NCBI GenBank assembly: GCA_944470555.2
Contig: OX104127.1
Span: forward strand, 117,518,741 to 117,582,740
DNA from: Heterobilharzia americana
Lineage: Eukaryota; Platyhelminthes; Trematoda; Strigeidida; Schistosomatidae
Length of the DNA stretch: 64,000 nucleotides
Direction of reading: 5' to 3'
The position numbers were made by a program, and so were the translations under genes. Under the pieces are notes generated by a model. That model was not told the DNA's origin. It was given only the letters and a program-made list of their open reading frames with translations, and did not search any database. This document shows, in pieces, positions 24,061 to 35,678 of this stretch. Each line of letters begins with the position of its first letter. Position 1 is the first letter of the stretch.

Positions 24061-26165
24061 GGGATTTTCAAATCATGACTGAGACTGCGCTGTCGATCAA
24101 TTGCTTAGTTTCATGTCAGTTCCACCCGGGAAAATTCAACTTTCATTCTATCCAACAGGTTTTCACCAATTTTAATTCGGACCGTTTTGCAAGTCAGCTT
24201 CCAGAAAATCCCAGTCACTATAAACATGAATGTTTACACCCCAATTTTCGACTGGTTTTCATCGGTGGTTCTTTTTTCCTGACTGTTCAACATTTTGGGT
24301 CTTTCGCCCCATACGGAGACCATTCCTAAATATATGTCTCTTTTGGCTCACGTGAGTTCACATGGAACTTTCAGTCGGGACTTCTGGTCACATGAAAGCT
24401 ACTGAGTAGTCAGAGTACGAACGTAGTCCAGCATTTTTGACTTCTCTATATGATCATTTGTTTCCCTCTTCAAATACTATACACTTCATTTGTGATGGTC
24501 CAGTAAACAGAATCGTAGGCACTCTATAAATTTGAGCTTGAAATCCACACACATCAACTCTACATTTTTCCTCCCCGTGCTGTCAGTGCAGATGTGGAAC
24601 GCCAGATTTCCTGCGGGACCACATACCGGATTTCCGTCTTAGTGAAATGTAGAAAAAGAGAACAGGCAAGCTCCCCAACGATTTATTCAGAGTACCACTA
24701 CTTGCAATAATTAACGAGAAACTCAGCAAGCAGGCCACGACGATGTGCTTAGAATCTGCAACTACAAAATACGCAACACGATTTTCAAGGAACTGGATGA
24801 CATTGACGCGTAACATATATCAGGAATGGATACTTAGCCGTTTCCGCAAGGTCGTCCCTCAAAACTATTGTGGATTCATAAAGGGACAGTCGTGCAATTA
24901 GTTGCAAAATATATGCACAGGCTACCAAAATTACTCTTTCTAACTAACAGCAACCATAAGGAAGTGCCACCCAGGGAGAATACAGCGCAGATTTCACATA
25001 ATGCAAGACTGACAAGCTAAAGCAAATGTGAAGTTTTGAGGAACTTTGTCTTGTCTTTAGAGTCGCGTAATCTTCCTATCTAAAAACTAGGGAGCATATT
25101 GATTAAGTGGCTTTTACAACTTCTGTTCTTACTTTTTGGAGTTAAGTACAGAAGCCAGTGAGTGCCGGTGATGAAAGGAGATTTTGTAATAAAAACTGTA
25201 CATGCACTGACTTCAGCTGTACTAGCACTTTTGCTTGTGCTAAACCTGTCTCATGAAGCAATGTGAATTTGAATTGATCAAAAATTCTTGCGCACATTTC
25301 TGTGTCATAAGCATATGGTGGCAACAGGAGTGTTCGACTCTACGAATTAGATTCTCTCCCTGAAGCACTTTTGATTCGAACCGTCATCAAAAGGTGTTGG
25401 TTTTTATGGTAAGCTTGGATGATACCATTCACGGCTTTCCATGAGATACGATGACGAGCATCAACGCTTTTGTCACGCAGGATTAGAAGCTACATATAGG
25501 TGGAGATACATTTCGACTTTTTACTTGAGTACGTTGGAGTAACGCTACCCTTCATATTGCCAAACTCCTAGTCGGTCTTTTTGAGCGGGCAACTGAAGTA
25601 GAAACCTCTCATTAAACAAATATTAGGGAAATGCAGCACTTAGTTGACGTGTTAGAGAGTCTTCTACAGGTTTCATTGACCTTGGCTACAACAGCCACTG
25701 CGACCTTACTTCTGCTTTTACGAATCATCTGACGGTAATTTAGCCTCATATCACACACTTCGTGAATGCAGCCGTTGTCCTGCCTTGTAGGAGAAACTGT
25801 TGATCAGCCAAGTGATTTGTCACTTAACCATGACTATATCCAACTTTGGGAGTCTTCAAGAATACGACCCGCTACAGATTTCGGAAGGATAATTACAAAA
25901 TACGGCACACCGATGGAAGCAGGGCTTAATGAAGTCTGATAGAGAAATATCTACTGGCCTAATTCCTGTTGGAAGTTGGATGTTTGTTGAAGTCACTTAT
26001 GAATGATCTTTACATATGGCAGTCAGTTGATTTCGTTTCACTGAAAATGGATAGGTTAGCGTCTGTAGGCGCTCCAGTGTCACAGAGCACACCAAAGAAT
26101 ACAGAAAGACGAAGTACTAAATCGTTAAACTTAGAAACACCACAGTTTTCAAACACACGCATCAG
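24061..26165. other. Unassigned region between CR1 and gypsy relics
   Basis: No confident gene was found. A plus-strand stretch around 24830-24900 reads SRFRKVVPQNYCGFIKGQS, loosely like an RT palm entry motif, so another old LINE fragment may be present. The rest lacks motifs. The 5' LTR and gag of the gypsy element were not found here. Confidence 0.35.
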
Positions 26166-26604
26166 CTAGGAGAAAATATATCACCGTCCAAATAAATAAC
26201 CGTCCAGTACGCCTACAAATCGACACAGCTTCCGATATAACGATTATTTCCAAGAAGCCATGTTGGAAGATTGGTCAACCTCCTTTCCAGGAGACTGTGC
26301 AAACTGCGATTAGCGCGCGCAGTGGCCGAATACCACTGACAGGTCAGTTATACGGTACTGTATCTTCTCATGATATTTCGATAAATGGAATTTGTTATCT
26401 ATCTGAAGCAGACCTAAACCCCCTGGGTCTCGACTGGTTTGAGGGTCCGAAATTCGCCTACCTTCCACCGAATATGGTGTGCAACAGACTGGAAGCACCG
26501 TCAAACTTCACGGTGAGCCCTAATGATATTATTACTGGATATTCAGAGGTATTCCAACCTGGCCTCGGTCACTGCACTACAACCAAAGCCGTTCAGCGGA
26601 ATTA
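26166..26604 (+). pseudogene. Ty3/gypsy element, protease region
   Basis: The frame carries an aspartic-protease motif LQIDTASDITIIS near its start, followed by a linker ending in YSEVFQPGLG, which normally leads into reverse transcriptase. The frame ends at a stop (about 26602). The next recognisable segment is the RT thumb, so the RT fingers and palm, including the catalytic aspartates, are deleted at about 26600-26640. No gag zinc knuckle or 5' LTR is visible upstream. Confidence 0.7.
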
Positions 26605-26619
26605 ACGAATCGAATAGGG

Positions 26620-26910
26620 TTGGTCCCACAGCGAATCCAAGACAATGGCCTTCGAATCAGAAAGGAGGATTGTTACTTCTTCCCAAAGTCAGTAAAATAT
26701 TTAGGTTTCATCTTTGACGCATCTGGTAGACGTTCCGATCCTGAAATCATTCTTGCTATGCAGCAGGTGCCCACACCAACGGATGTCGCGACTCTCCGAA
26801 CCTTTCTTGGTCTCATCAGTTACTGTTCGGCATTCCTGCCCTCCTTACATGATATACGGAAACCTTTGAATCGTCTCCTATGCAAGAATGCCACACTGTC
26901 CTGGTCGTGA
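26620..26910 (+). pseudogene. Ty3/gypsy element, RT C-terminal (thumb/connection) fragment
   Basis: The frame reads KYLGFIFDASG and LRTFLGLISYCSAFLP followed by PLNRLL, the conserved end of a gypsy RT just before RNase H. A stop follows at about 26908, and the rest (LLTHYDTQLPVVV) lies in another frame before RNase H resumes. Confidence 0.75.
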
Positions 26911-27004
26911 GAATGTGAATGGCTACAGAATGACTCAAGTCCACTCTCAGCTCTGATCTCTTGTTAACGCATTATGACACACAACTACCAGTCGTCGTTG
27001 CCCA

Positions 27005-28717
27005 GATGCTTCCACCACTGGTGTCGGGGCTGTCCTACTGCACGAATATCCAGATGGTTCGCAAAAAGCTGTCATATATGCATCTCGATCACTCACGTCA
27101 GCAGAAAAACGCTACTCACAGATAGAGAAGGAAGGACTTGCCTCAGTTTTGGCGGTCAGACGCTTCCACGAGATGTTGTGTGGAAGGAAATTCTCCTTGT
27201 TCACCGACCACAAGCCCCTCTTTTCAATTTTTGGGTCAAAACGCGGTGTTCCAGCTCATTCCGCCGACAGACTTCAACGGTGGGTGGTAATGTTATTGGG
27301 CTATGATTTCGATATTAAATATGGCCGAACAGAAGACTTTGGACATGCACACTCGCTTTCAAGGGTTGTAAGTGAGCATCCAACACCCGAGGAAGATGCA
27401 GTGATCGTCTCAGCATCTAAGAAGGATCACGCAGTTAACCTACTGAACTGTACCGTCCGCGCACTTCTTGTCAAGCCAGCTCAAGTGGAAAATGAATCCT
27501 GCAAGGATCATGTCATACAGAAGGTCATGCATTATGTCATTAAGAAATGGCCGCAAAATTCGTTTACCGGTGGCCGGAAACAACTGTTCTGCAGAAGAGA
27601 ATCCCTTTGTGTCATCGGCAACTGCCTCATGTTCGGAGAACGCGCAGTGATCCCCCAGTCTCTTCATGCAAAACTCCTAAAACAGTTTCACACTGGTCGT
27701 CCAGGGATAGAACGTATGAAAGCCATCGCCAGAAGCTATGCTTACTGGCCTAATATGGACTTGGATATAGCTAAATTTGTCAGTCGCTGCGCATCATGTC
27801 AGAAGGCAGTTAAGAATCCTCCACGTCTTCCGCCAAAGAGTTGGCCATTGCCGAATAGACCTTGGTCTAGAATTCATATGGATTTCGCGGGTCCATTACA
27901 TAGAACCTACTACCTGATCGTTGTTGATGCTTATTTCAAGTGGCCGGAGATCGTCGCAGTATCACCTGTATCATCACGCCGAAAAATTGTGGCCCTTAAG
28001 AATATTTTCATCTGCCATGGGTTGCCCGAGGCTATTGTTTCCAATAATGGGCGGCAATTCACCTCCCATGAGTTCGCGGAGTTTCGCAGTGTCAATGCGA
28101 TCCATCATATTCATACACCAGCGTACCATCCGCAATCCAATGGCCAGGCAGAAAGATTTGTTGATACCTTTAAGCGGGCTCTCCTTAAAGCCGAAGGAGG
28201 GGGAGACACGGATGTTATACAACGGCTTCTATTCATCTATCGCTTAACGCCAAATGACGCCCTACCAGACCACAAATCTCCTGCAGGCGTTTTAATGGGA
28301 AGGAAGCTACTTACGCCATGCCATGCAACGCTACCCCCACGTCGTGCACAGACAACGCAAACGGTGGGATCATATTATAGCAAAGGAGACTCCGTCTACA
28401 TACGAGACTACAGACCAGGATACAGCAAGTGGACGGAAGGTGTTGTCATAGGAAGACTTGGGAGTGTGACGTACGGTATAATGGTGGATCAGGAGAAATG
28501 GGAGAGACACGAGAAGCAGATGCGTCACAGAAGAGCCAATCAACCAGAGAATCCGACCATACCACTTGATATTCTGCTGGATACGTTTAATTTGCCAACA
28601 AAGACGAAAAAGCTAGAGCCCAAACTCAGCGATGAGCCCCTCCTCAGAAGATGTACGGATCCGAAGCGGTCCCAGACAGTGCGGTTCCAACTGGGTCCCA
28701 AAAAGCAAAGGTATTAA
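27005..28717 (+). CDS. Ty3/gypsy RNase H - integrase frame (long, open)
   Basis: About 570 codons are open. RNase H motifs are DASTTGVGAVL, YSQIEKEGLA and FTDHKPL. The integrase has an HHCC-type zinc region (FHTGRPGIERM, then SRCASCQ) and the core residues HMDFAGP and HPQSNGQAERF. The middle catalytic motif reads SNNGRQF, whereas the usual form is S-D-N-G, so the second acidic residue is Asn (codon 28043-28045). The C-terminal part (GVVIGRLGSVTYGI) resembles the GPY/F module. The start is artificial because a frameshift lies just upstream at about 27000. It belongs to a non-autonomous copy lacking most of RT; activity is unlikely. Confidence 0.85.
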   Translation, partial: DASTTGVGAVLLHEYPDGSQKAVIYASRSLTSAEKRYSQIEKEGLASVLAVRRFHEMLCGRKFSLFTDHKPLFSIFGSKRGVPAHSADRLQRWVVMLLGYDFDIKYGRTEDFGHAHSLSRVVSEHPTPEEDAVIVSASKKDHAVNLLNCTVRALLVKPAQVENESCKDHVIQKVMHYVIKKWPQNSFTGGRKQLFCRRESLCVIGNCLMFGERAVIPQSLHAKLLKQFHTGRPGIERMKAIARSYAYWPNMDLDIAKFVSRCASCQKAVKNPPRLPPKSWPLPNRPWSRIHMDFAGPLHRTYYLIVVDAYFKWPEIVAVSPVSSRRKIVALKNIFICHGLPEAIVSNNGRQFTSHEFAEFRSVNAIHHIHTPAYHPQSNGQAERFVDTFKRALLKAEGGGDTDVIQRLLFIYRLTPNDALPDHKSPAGVLMGRKLLTPCHATLPPRRAQTTQTVGSYYSKGDSVYIRDYRPGYSKWTEGVVIGRLGSVTYGIMVDQEKWERHEKQMRHRRANQPENPTIPLDILLDTFNLPTKTKKLEPKLSDEPLLRRCTDPKRSQTVRFQLGPKKQRY

Positions 28718-28736
28718 GGTTTTCTGATTTTCTTCG

Positions 28737-28750
28737 AAAAGGGGGAGGCG
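28737..28750 (+). other. Polypurine tract of gypsy element
   Basis: A purine-rich AAAAGGGGGAGG run lies directly before the LTR start at 28752, as expected for plus-strand priming. It supports the LTR boundary. Confidence 0.75.
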
Positions 28751-28751
28751 T

Positions 28752-29111
28752 TGTGACGCCCCAGTCTTGTATAAAACATTGGTGGTGATCTGAACATTTT
28801 AACGTGTCATTTCCACATTATTTTCACGGTATGACTAATAGTCCATTTGTGCCCCTGTTGCAATGTAATTCCCAGTAGCAGATAAGGTCATTTTTCATGT
28901 GTATACTTATTAACGTTTTTCGGAATGATTCATTGTTATTATATTCTCGGAGTAATACACTCTCCATCTGCCAGCTTCGGCCTTCTCTCTCTTTGTCCCG
29001 AGGTTGCAGTCAGTGTCTCTTGCGTATGGAGTTAGCTGTCAGCTAAGCGCGCGTGTTATATTCGTTCTGGAATATATATACAAATACTGTTAGCACTTCG
29101 GAACCATAACA
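28752..29111 (+). mobile_element. 3' LTR of Ty3/gypsy element
   Basis: Starts TGTGACGCCCC right after the polypurine tract and ends ...CCATAACA, giving TG...CA ends and about 360 bp. No second copy occurs in the window, so the element is 5'-truncated and dating by LTR comparison is not possible. Confidence 0.65.
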
Positions 29112-30251
29112 TTTTTTGTCGTAGATTAAATGAAGGCTAGCGCCCCGCAGGTAGGGAGTAGAAGCGAACATGAATATTTTTCGTGAACATTGAGGTCTCG
29201 AGGAAAAAGGGTTCAAGGTACATACAGTTTGGCACAGCAGTGCCTAAGAAACCTTAGCAGTTAAGCATACCAATGCCAGCTGCTCTGTCTGTGAAACTCT
29301 AAGGTGGGGGTTCTGGTCAAAATAGTCAGACTTGAAGCAGCTGGTGCAACGGAAATATGCCTCACAGGGGATATATATACACTTCTTTGGCTCTGTGTGT
29401 ATATCGTGTTCGGAACCGGGGAATATCAATTTGAAAGCGTGGAATGTTGGAATACACTCACCGTCACCCAAACAAAAACTCGACAAAGTTAAAAGCACAT
29501 GAAATCTGCGAATGACAATCAGCCGGCTGTGATGTCAAGTCAGCGGACGATAATCTACTGGAGCCTGTTTGAGGATTGAAATAGTTTCGTATGGATGCCG
29601 GCATATAAATGAAGTGGAACCAATAGATCCTCGATAATGGCTAACACATCAGCATCATATATCGGAATGACAGAGCTCACAGCCCTCTATTCCAGCGGCT
29701 GCTTCGATAAATGTCGCCTTTGGCTGGCCATTGGGGGATACCGTGGCTCAAAAAATCAACGCAAGGCATTTTGATCATGTGTATAAGCTTTTACTTTTAA
29801 AATTGGTGTTTGTACTACGGAAGCAATTAAGCGTCCTTCATACCTTACTTCTATCCATTAATAGTGATTGTGTGGCATTGTTTTTCAAGTTTTACGAATG
29901 TAAAGACCCGCCCCCTACAACTGTATGTATGGCATGGTGATATACTGACGTTCAGCGACTGTGAAGCCACGCCAGATTGAGCTATGGGTAAAAGCATATC
30001 TACAGACGGTGCTTAAGGGAACTCATCGGGTGTCTCACCACCGATCTTTGTCGTTATCACGCCTAACCTTGCGCCGACATTCACATCATCGTTCTTGGGT
30101 CCACTAAGGTATTCTTAGACTTCTGACAAATGGAGAAAGATAGTCAAAACCTATTTTCAGCAACAGGTAGTTCGGCAATCTGCAGGACGTGACAAAATCT
30201 AATGATATGAGGGCCGGCATTCGATAGGCAGCTTAAAGGCGATTTTAAGTT
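29112..30251. other. Unassigned region between gypsy and BEL elements
   Basis: Short frames (29304-29492, 29731-29940) have no motif. Less AT-rich patches around 29500-30230 suggest another old repeat, but I cannot assign it. Confidence 0.35.
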
Positions 30252-31000
30252 TGTGGCGGCTAGAATCTAGTAATCTTGGCCTGAACGCGGAAAATAACTA
30301 GACGGTGCCAACTGACGTGAATCTGAATAGTTCCTGCGCTCTACCGTTTAGCTTCCGAACCCCCGCGAGTGACGTGCAGTCAAAGGCTGGATCAGCGTAT
30401 CAAAACACGGTTTGTAGTAATTCAGTGGTAGATTCGTAACAAAATCTGTGGTACTATCAATGCAACAATAAGTTATATCAAAACTACAAAAACACCTCAA
30501 CAGTGCCGTTGGATAACTATGCGGTCCAAAACGTTCTCGAATGCAAATACGTACTATACGGGAAAAACTGGTTAGGCAAATACAACTGTTAAATACCTGA
30601 CAGTCAATAAGAATATTCCCGACAAAAGGGATCAAACTCTGTCTACCAGAATCAAATCAACAAATAAACGTTTCCGGTAGACAGTCAAAAGACAAACAGT
30701 CAAATCACAGCACAACCGTGAGTTGAACCAAAACAAAATGTCGGGCGCAGTAAGACAACATCACCTTGTCAACAGTCCAGCGTCACACAATAGGGAAGTG
30801 AAACATTCATGATAAGCCTCAATCATACAAAGGCAAATACTGGGTAAAAGGTCAGAGAAGGCAATCAAACAACTAAATAACATTACACCGGCTAGGGTCA
30901 AAGGTACACCATCCATGATGAGGGTAAAAATGTTCAAATAAATGCCAATACAATCAAATACGGTGATTGGGAGGGATTTTCAGATCAATTTTCCGTTGCA
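30252..31000 (-). mobile_element. BEL/Pao element, 3' LTR (left)
   Basis: 749 bp with TG...CA ends, nearly identical to 35679-36438: five substitutions and one 11-base indel counted by eye. The element reads on the minus strand, so this is the 3' LTR. A 95-residue frame repeated in both LTRs is not a gene. The bases just outside (AAGTT on the left) do not match those after the other LTR (CAGGG), so no target-site duplication is visible. Confidence 0.92.
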
Positions 31001-31980
31001 ACGGCAGCCCAAACCTCTTCGGGCACGCAAGACACCCCCCAGTGCATTCAGCCATATCTTTCTCTATCTAGCAGTCTGCATACTCTTTCTTCCACTCCCT
31101 TAAGAAGACAAAGCTTTCCTATATCTCTTCCCACGGTACCTTCCTTCATAGGCACCATCAATGTTCTTACTAGACCGTCTTCGTCCTTCTCGCATGCTTC
31201 AATCACTCCCAAAGGCCAGGAACCACGTGGCGTTTTTCAGAGGCCATATCTCCTTCCTTGAAATTTCTTTTCTTTCCCAACCACTTCTGACCAGCTCGCA
31301 AGCATGGTAGATACTCTTTTATCGATCGACGCGAAAACACGTCAGCCAAGTAAGTAACTTGTTTCCAACGTCTCACGTACTTATCAGAAGTAGTACCCTC
31401 CACAAACATTCCTCCACTATCTTTCAATAGCAGTGAGGTATTGGGGGTGAGAGCTAATTTGTCTTTTGGGTCGGCCGTCATGGGGACAATAGGACGATCG
31501 TTCGAAATTCTTTCTATCTCCAGGACGTAGGTGGCTAATGTATCATCATGCGGGGTCTGTTCTTTAGTTATAACCATCAGTAACCTGCCTACGTATTATC
31601 CTTTCTCATATTCCACCTGGATGACTCGCTTGCTGGGGGTTAAAACTCCGTTGTATCCCCTTTGACACCATAGCATCATCGACTTGCCGTCTATCCCACA
31701 CACCCACCAGTTGTCTTAGTTCCGAGATCGCTGATACAAAGTTAGAACCATTATCACTGTATATCGCTGCAGGGGTTCCTCTTCTTCCTACGAACCTCCT
31801 TACAGCCATTATGAAGGGGACAGTGCCTAGGTTGAAAGCCACCCCTAAATGTATGGCTCGCGTCTGAAGACAAGTAAACACATACCCGTACCTCTTCTCC
31901 TCCCTCCTTCCCTGGCGAACCATGAGTGGTCCAAAATAAACGATTCCCACCGACGAGAAGCAAAACGATCCTTTCTGCAA
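31001..31980 (-). pseudogene. BEL/Pao integrase, catalytic core and C-terminus
   Basis: The frame 31980-31606 carries FSSVGIVYFGPLM, where the first catalytic Asp of BEL integrases is Val (codon 31939-31941). The second Asp is present in IYSDNGSNFV. PQQASHPGGI then ends at a TGA in place of the conserved Trp (31606-31608); the third catalytic residue, Glu, is the next codon. The C-terminal part continues at 31577-31203 (YVLEIERISNDRPIVP, FKEGDM) and, with gaps, to about 31040 (DEDGLVRTL). Inactive. Confidence 0.8.
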
Positions 31981-32542
31981 GCGACAAACCGGTACAGGGG
32001 GCCATCATCTGCTGATCCAGTGCAGCTTCCAACCGTCGACATTCTATGCACTTTCTTATCACACATTTAACCCGACTGATCCCCTCAATTATCCAATAGT
32101 TTCTTCGTAGAGAGGCCAAGACCAGCGAAGCGCTAGTAGGTCCTTCTATGATATGATAAAGCCTTATGATCAGCTCAGTCACTAAGTGATGTCTGGGGTG
32201 GATAACCATATACTTAAAAGCGGGTGGATAGTCGGAATAGTTCAACCCACGACCGATGCAGACTAATCCATCCATAAGTATAGGTGACAACCTTTGCAAC
32301 TCACCCTCTTCGGTCTCACAACTACCCTTTTCTCGGAGTTCCTTTATCAGTCCTTTATACACCTCCTGTTGTACCATACGTAATACTTTATGTTTAGCAG
32401 CTTCCAGTTCATCGGCTGTTAGATAGCTAGTATTCAATGACACACCTTGGTGACGCGAATACATAACAGATATGTGGACCACATATCTTTTAGGCCATGT
32501 GACAGCTTTAATCAGCCTCGCCCAGTCCAAATGGTACGTCAA
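31754..32542 (-). pseudogene. BEL/Pao integrase N-terminal zinc region
   Basis: The frame holds the H2C2 region (HPRHHLVTELIIRLYH, LRRNYWIIEG, KCVIRKCIECRRLEAAL), then shifts out of the integrase frame at about 31980-32000. The catalytic core continues in the adjacent frame, so one frameshift separates zinc region and core. The frame begins in the connection after RNase H (WARLIKAVTWPKRY). Confidence 0.82.
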
Positions 32543-32725
32543 ATTCCGACCAACAGTGAGTTCAGTAACGTTTGTGGTTGTTCTGACCGATCTCTTGAAT
32601 TCGACATTTTTCGGTGGCTTCGTCCAGCAGAGGTCTATAGCACTTCAAAACTGTCGGGTTCTCAGAAAGGGGGGACCCTGAATCCAAGACTCTAAATCGT
32701 ACGCTCTTCGTACACCTCTTGAGGT

Positions 32726-33157
32726 TTAATCTGCAGGATTCTCTGCAGATTTAACGTACCTGCAGTGATTTCGGGATGAATACTGGTGAATAATGGCTAG
32801 ACGGTTGGCTACGAAAGCACCATACCGACTCTCTGCATTTCTAATGTGGTACAGAACAATCGTAGAATCTGTGCAAAAATAAATCTCGTCAAAGCTACTT
32901 GGGAGATTCTTCCTCAAAATTTCACTCATTCGTGCACTCGATACTGCCGCAGCTAACTCTGATCCCGGCACTGTCATAGTTTTCAGAGGGGAAGGTCGGG
33001 ATTTGCTATACAGCAGTGTGCTGTACGGTGGCATGTTTCTTGGAACGTTCCACGAACAAGCCACTGCTCCATAACCAGATTCAGAAGCATCGCAAAATAA
33101 GTGCAACTCAATCTTACTCATCTCACTCTTATCCTTCTTCTTGATCCTTTTGGGCAA
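32726..33157 (-). pseudogene. BEL/Pao RNase H domain
   Basis: The acidic RNase H residues are visible in order: LFCDASESGYGA, PGSELAAAV and FCTDSTIVLYHI, ending SAENPAD. The domain is well conserved. It stops at a TAA (32726-32728) where family members read on (SRGV continues in frame just beyond). Confidence 0.85.
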
Positions 33158-33163
33158 GGAGAT

Positions 33164-33640
33164 TTACCCAAGATTCTCCATGAACCTCATCCAATCCATC
33201 CACGTGGATAGGTCGTTGGAACTCAGGGGTGTATCCCAACCAGCCTGAGATTTGCAAGGACTCTGCAATGGCTGTTTGGCCGAGAGGCAAACTGGGGCGA
33301 TCAGACCTAGTGGATCAAAGAGAGCCAAGGCTGTGAATAGTAGTCCTCTCTCCGTGAAGGGCTCTTCGGCGGGTTCAAATCGGAACTTGAAAACATCATG
33401 CATGGTGTCCCATTCCAAACCTAGGGCTCTATGGGTTGAGCCTTGACTAACACGTAAGTCGACTGAGTTCTCTGTGTGGCTTGGACCAGGAAGAACTACT
33501 CTCACTGCCTCTTAATTAGTCACCCACTTCTTCAACTTAAAGCCACCACGCAACAACAACTCACTGGACTGTTTCATGAACGTTTTTGCCTCATCTGGGC
33601 TTGCGAAGGACACTAGGCAATCATCAACATAAGTTATGTT
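33164..33640 (-). pseudogene. BEL/Pao reverse transcriptase, YVDD and thumb part
   Basis: The catalytic YVDD is intact at 33620-33631, followed by DEAKTFMKQ and FKLKKWVTN, then an in-frame TAA (33512-33514). Reading resumes with EAVRVVLPG and RALGLEWDT and ends at about 33164 (WMDWMRFMENLG). The upstream part of the RT is in a different frame, so there is a frameshift just before YVDD. Confidence 0.85.
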
Positions 33641-34778
33641 TCACTGCTTCCACCACATAGCCATCATAATCGTTGGCATACGTCTCGGCAGTCTTGGCCA
33701 TTGCAAAATGCGCACAAAATGGTGTGGACACTGGACCGAATGGGTGTGACATCATTTGATATTCAGTAGGTTCCTCTGAGAAATCACCCTGTGGCCACCA
33801 TAGGAACCGCAGAGCACTACAGTCAAACTCTGGGACTTTCACCTGCATAAACATTTCCTCCACATCGGCTGTCAAGGCAATCGGTTCTTTGCGAAAACCC
33901 AATAATATTCCAACCAAGTCCAGCAGCAAAACTTCTTCGTCTCCCGCCTCTGTCCAGGGTACGTCGGTCAGGTGCAGCCGCCTTACAATACTTTCTCGCA
34001 TCGATCTTTTAGGTCTCTGTACTAGGAGGTCTCTTGCCACAACTGCCCAATCCATAAGTTTACATTCGCTTCCGTCTAGTGAATAAACTTCAGAAGGCTT
34101 GCTGGCTGAGTTCGTCAATCTATTTCCGCCAACGGTTTTGATGGCAGTCTTTGTGCTGTCATTCGATGGTCCCAGAAGTTGCGAAACATCTTTCGTGATC
34201 AAAGTTTTGTCAGAGCCATTGTCCAAGAGAGCATAACCGTAAACCTCTTTATTACCATGCTTCAAGCGTACCAGGAGTAGGCCCAAACACACGCTTTCTC
34301 TGAGAGACTCAGTACTTTTCTCCAGTTGTTCGCTTGCGGGATGGTGGGTCTTCTTATGTAGCAGGGGTTGATGGGATGCTTTACAACCTTCTAGACTGCA
34401 CACCCTATGAATTTTACATTCTACGGACCTGTGGCCCTTTCTAAGACAAGAAAAACAACGACTAATTTCCCTAGCCTTCGGCCATCTCTCATCCATCGGT
34501 AGCGACAGGAATGTGGTACATTTTGTGACTACATGGTTTCCTCCACAAAATATACACAAAGATTTCATGACCTTCCCAACGGGTACTAACCGCTGTGTGG
34601 AGCATGCTATTTTACTGTTTGGTCGTCGACTGCTTCTTGTAAGCTGTCCAAACATACTTAGCAAAATGCTCGCACGTGCTAACACAAACTGCGTCAACTG
34701 TGAGAAAGTAGGTTCTCGTTCGTTCTCAGTTAACTTTTCGACAGTCTCCGCCCATTTCGTCCGTAACACAAGAGGCAA
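33624..34778 (-). pseudogene. BEL/Pao gag zinc knuckles - protease - partial RT
   Basis: A 384-residue frame. Zinc-binding CIFCGGNHVVTKC and a CCHC knuckle CFSCLRKGHRSVEC lie around residues 75-125. A BEL-type protease motif ALLDNGSDKTLI follows near residue 185. The frame then passes from TEAGDEEVLLL straight to DLVGILLGFRKEPIALTADV, part of RT, at about 33920. The stretch that normally connects protease to RT, including the RT N-terminus, is missing although the frame stays open. It ends shortly before YVDD through a frameshift. Confidence 0.85.
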
Positions 34779-34796
34779 CTTCTTTACTGTACCTTC

Positions 34797-35601
34797 TTAA
34801 GTTCTTAAGGAGTCAAGGTCTGCAGTATGGCTCATTTGCTCTGGGGCTATAGGGCAGTTTTCCATTTTTATAGCCAACCTCGACACTGCCTCAGCATCGT
34901 TTTGCCCTATGTTCGAGTGTTCCTTCAGATCCCGTAGTAAAGCCCGGCTGACTTCATGAGTCCCTCCAAACAAGCGTTTGAGTATATCCCGAGCTCTGCG
35001 GTAGCCAGCAGATAGTGGTAACATAGTGCATTCCTCTATAGCCCCCCTGGCCTTACCTGTACAGTAATGTAACAAGTATAACGGCCCCTGTCCATCATCA
35101 ACCTTAGAGACAACGTAGAACTCAAACTGCCTCATAAACTTCCAATATTTGGCTGAATGTCCATCAGAGATGCAAAATTCTACCTTCGGCAACTCATGGC
35201 CGACATCGACACAAGACAAAGTTGGGGCGACCCCTTTATTTTCTGCGCCGCTCATCTGGCTAGTCATTTCAGGATCAAGCCTGCTGTGGGGGTCAATACC
35301 AAGACAAACTGATTCGTGATACTCTATATCATCATCCAAAGAGAATGGTGTCACCTAAACCCCCATTCACATCTGATAAGTTCGGTTCTTTATGCAGACG
35401 CAACCTTTCTTGTCTTTGTTTGGCCTTGAATTCACGAAGCTGTAACTCTCGCCTTTCATCCAGCTGTCGTGCCTTCAATTGAGCAGAGGTCCTACTAGGG
35501 CTAGTCTTAATGCAGTCAATAAATGTACCATTAGAAGAGCCACGGCATGAATTAACACCAACAGGGACTCGCTTGGTATTTGAAGCTGGATTCGTGGACA
35601 T
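34797..35601 (-). pseudogene. BEL/Pao gag N-terminal region (two overlapping frames)
   Basis: Frame 35601-35332 begins MSTNPASNTKRV and contains a charged coiled-coil-like run (QLDERRELQLREFKAKQRQE). The following frame (35354-34797) has the typical BEL gag segment: KVEFCISDGHSAKYWKF, LLHYCTGKARGAI and ILKRLFGG. A frameshift at about 35340 separates them, and a stop at about 34797 separates gag from the zinc-knuckle frame. Confidence 0.75.
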
Positions 35602-35678
35602 ATCATCTTCTCCGTCCGGGATTCACCCAAGGAACACCTTGCGCATGCCAGGTAGGGCAGTTGCTGGTTGTTGAGTGC

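Noticed and set aside
27921..28247. 108-residue plus-strand ORF in the gypsy element
   Set aside because: Out-of-frame shadow of the integrase core.
30348..30635. 95-residue ORF, also found unchanged at 35775-36062
   Set aside because: It lies wholly inside the BEL LTR in both places, so its duplication reflects LTR identity and not a gene.
31849..32070. Plus-strand ORFs within the BEL element (also 32447-32695, 34513-34800)
   Set aside because: Antisense shadows of pol and gag.
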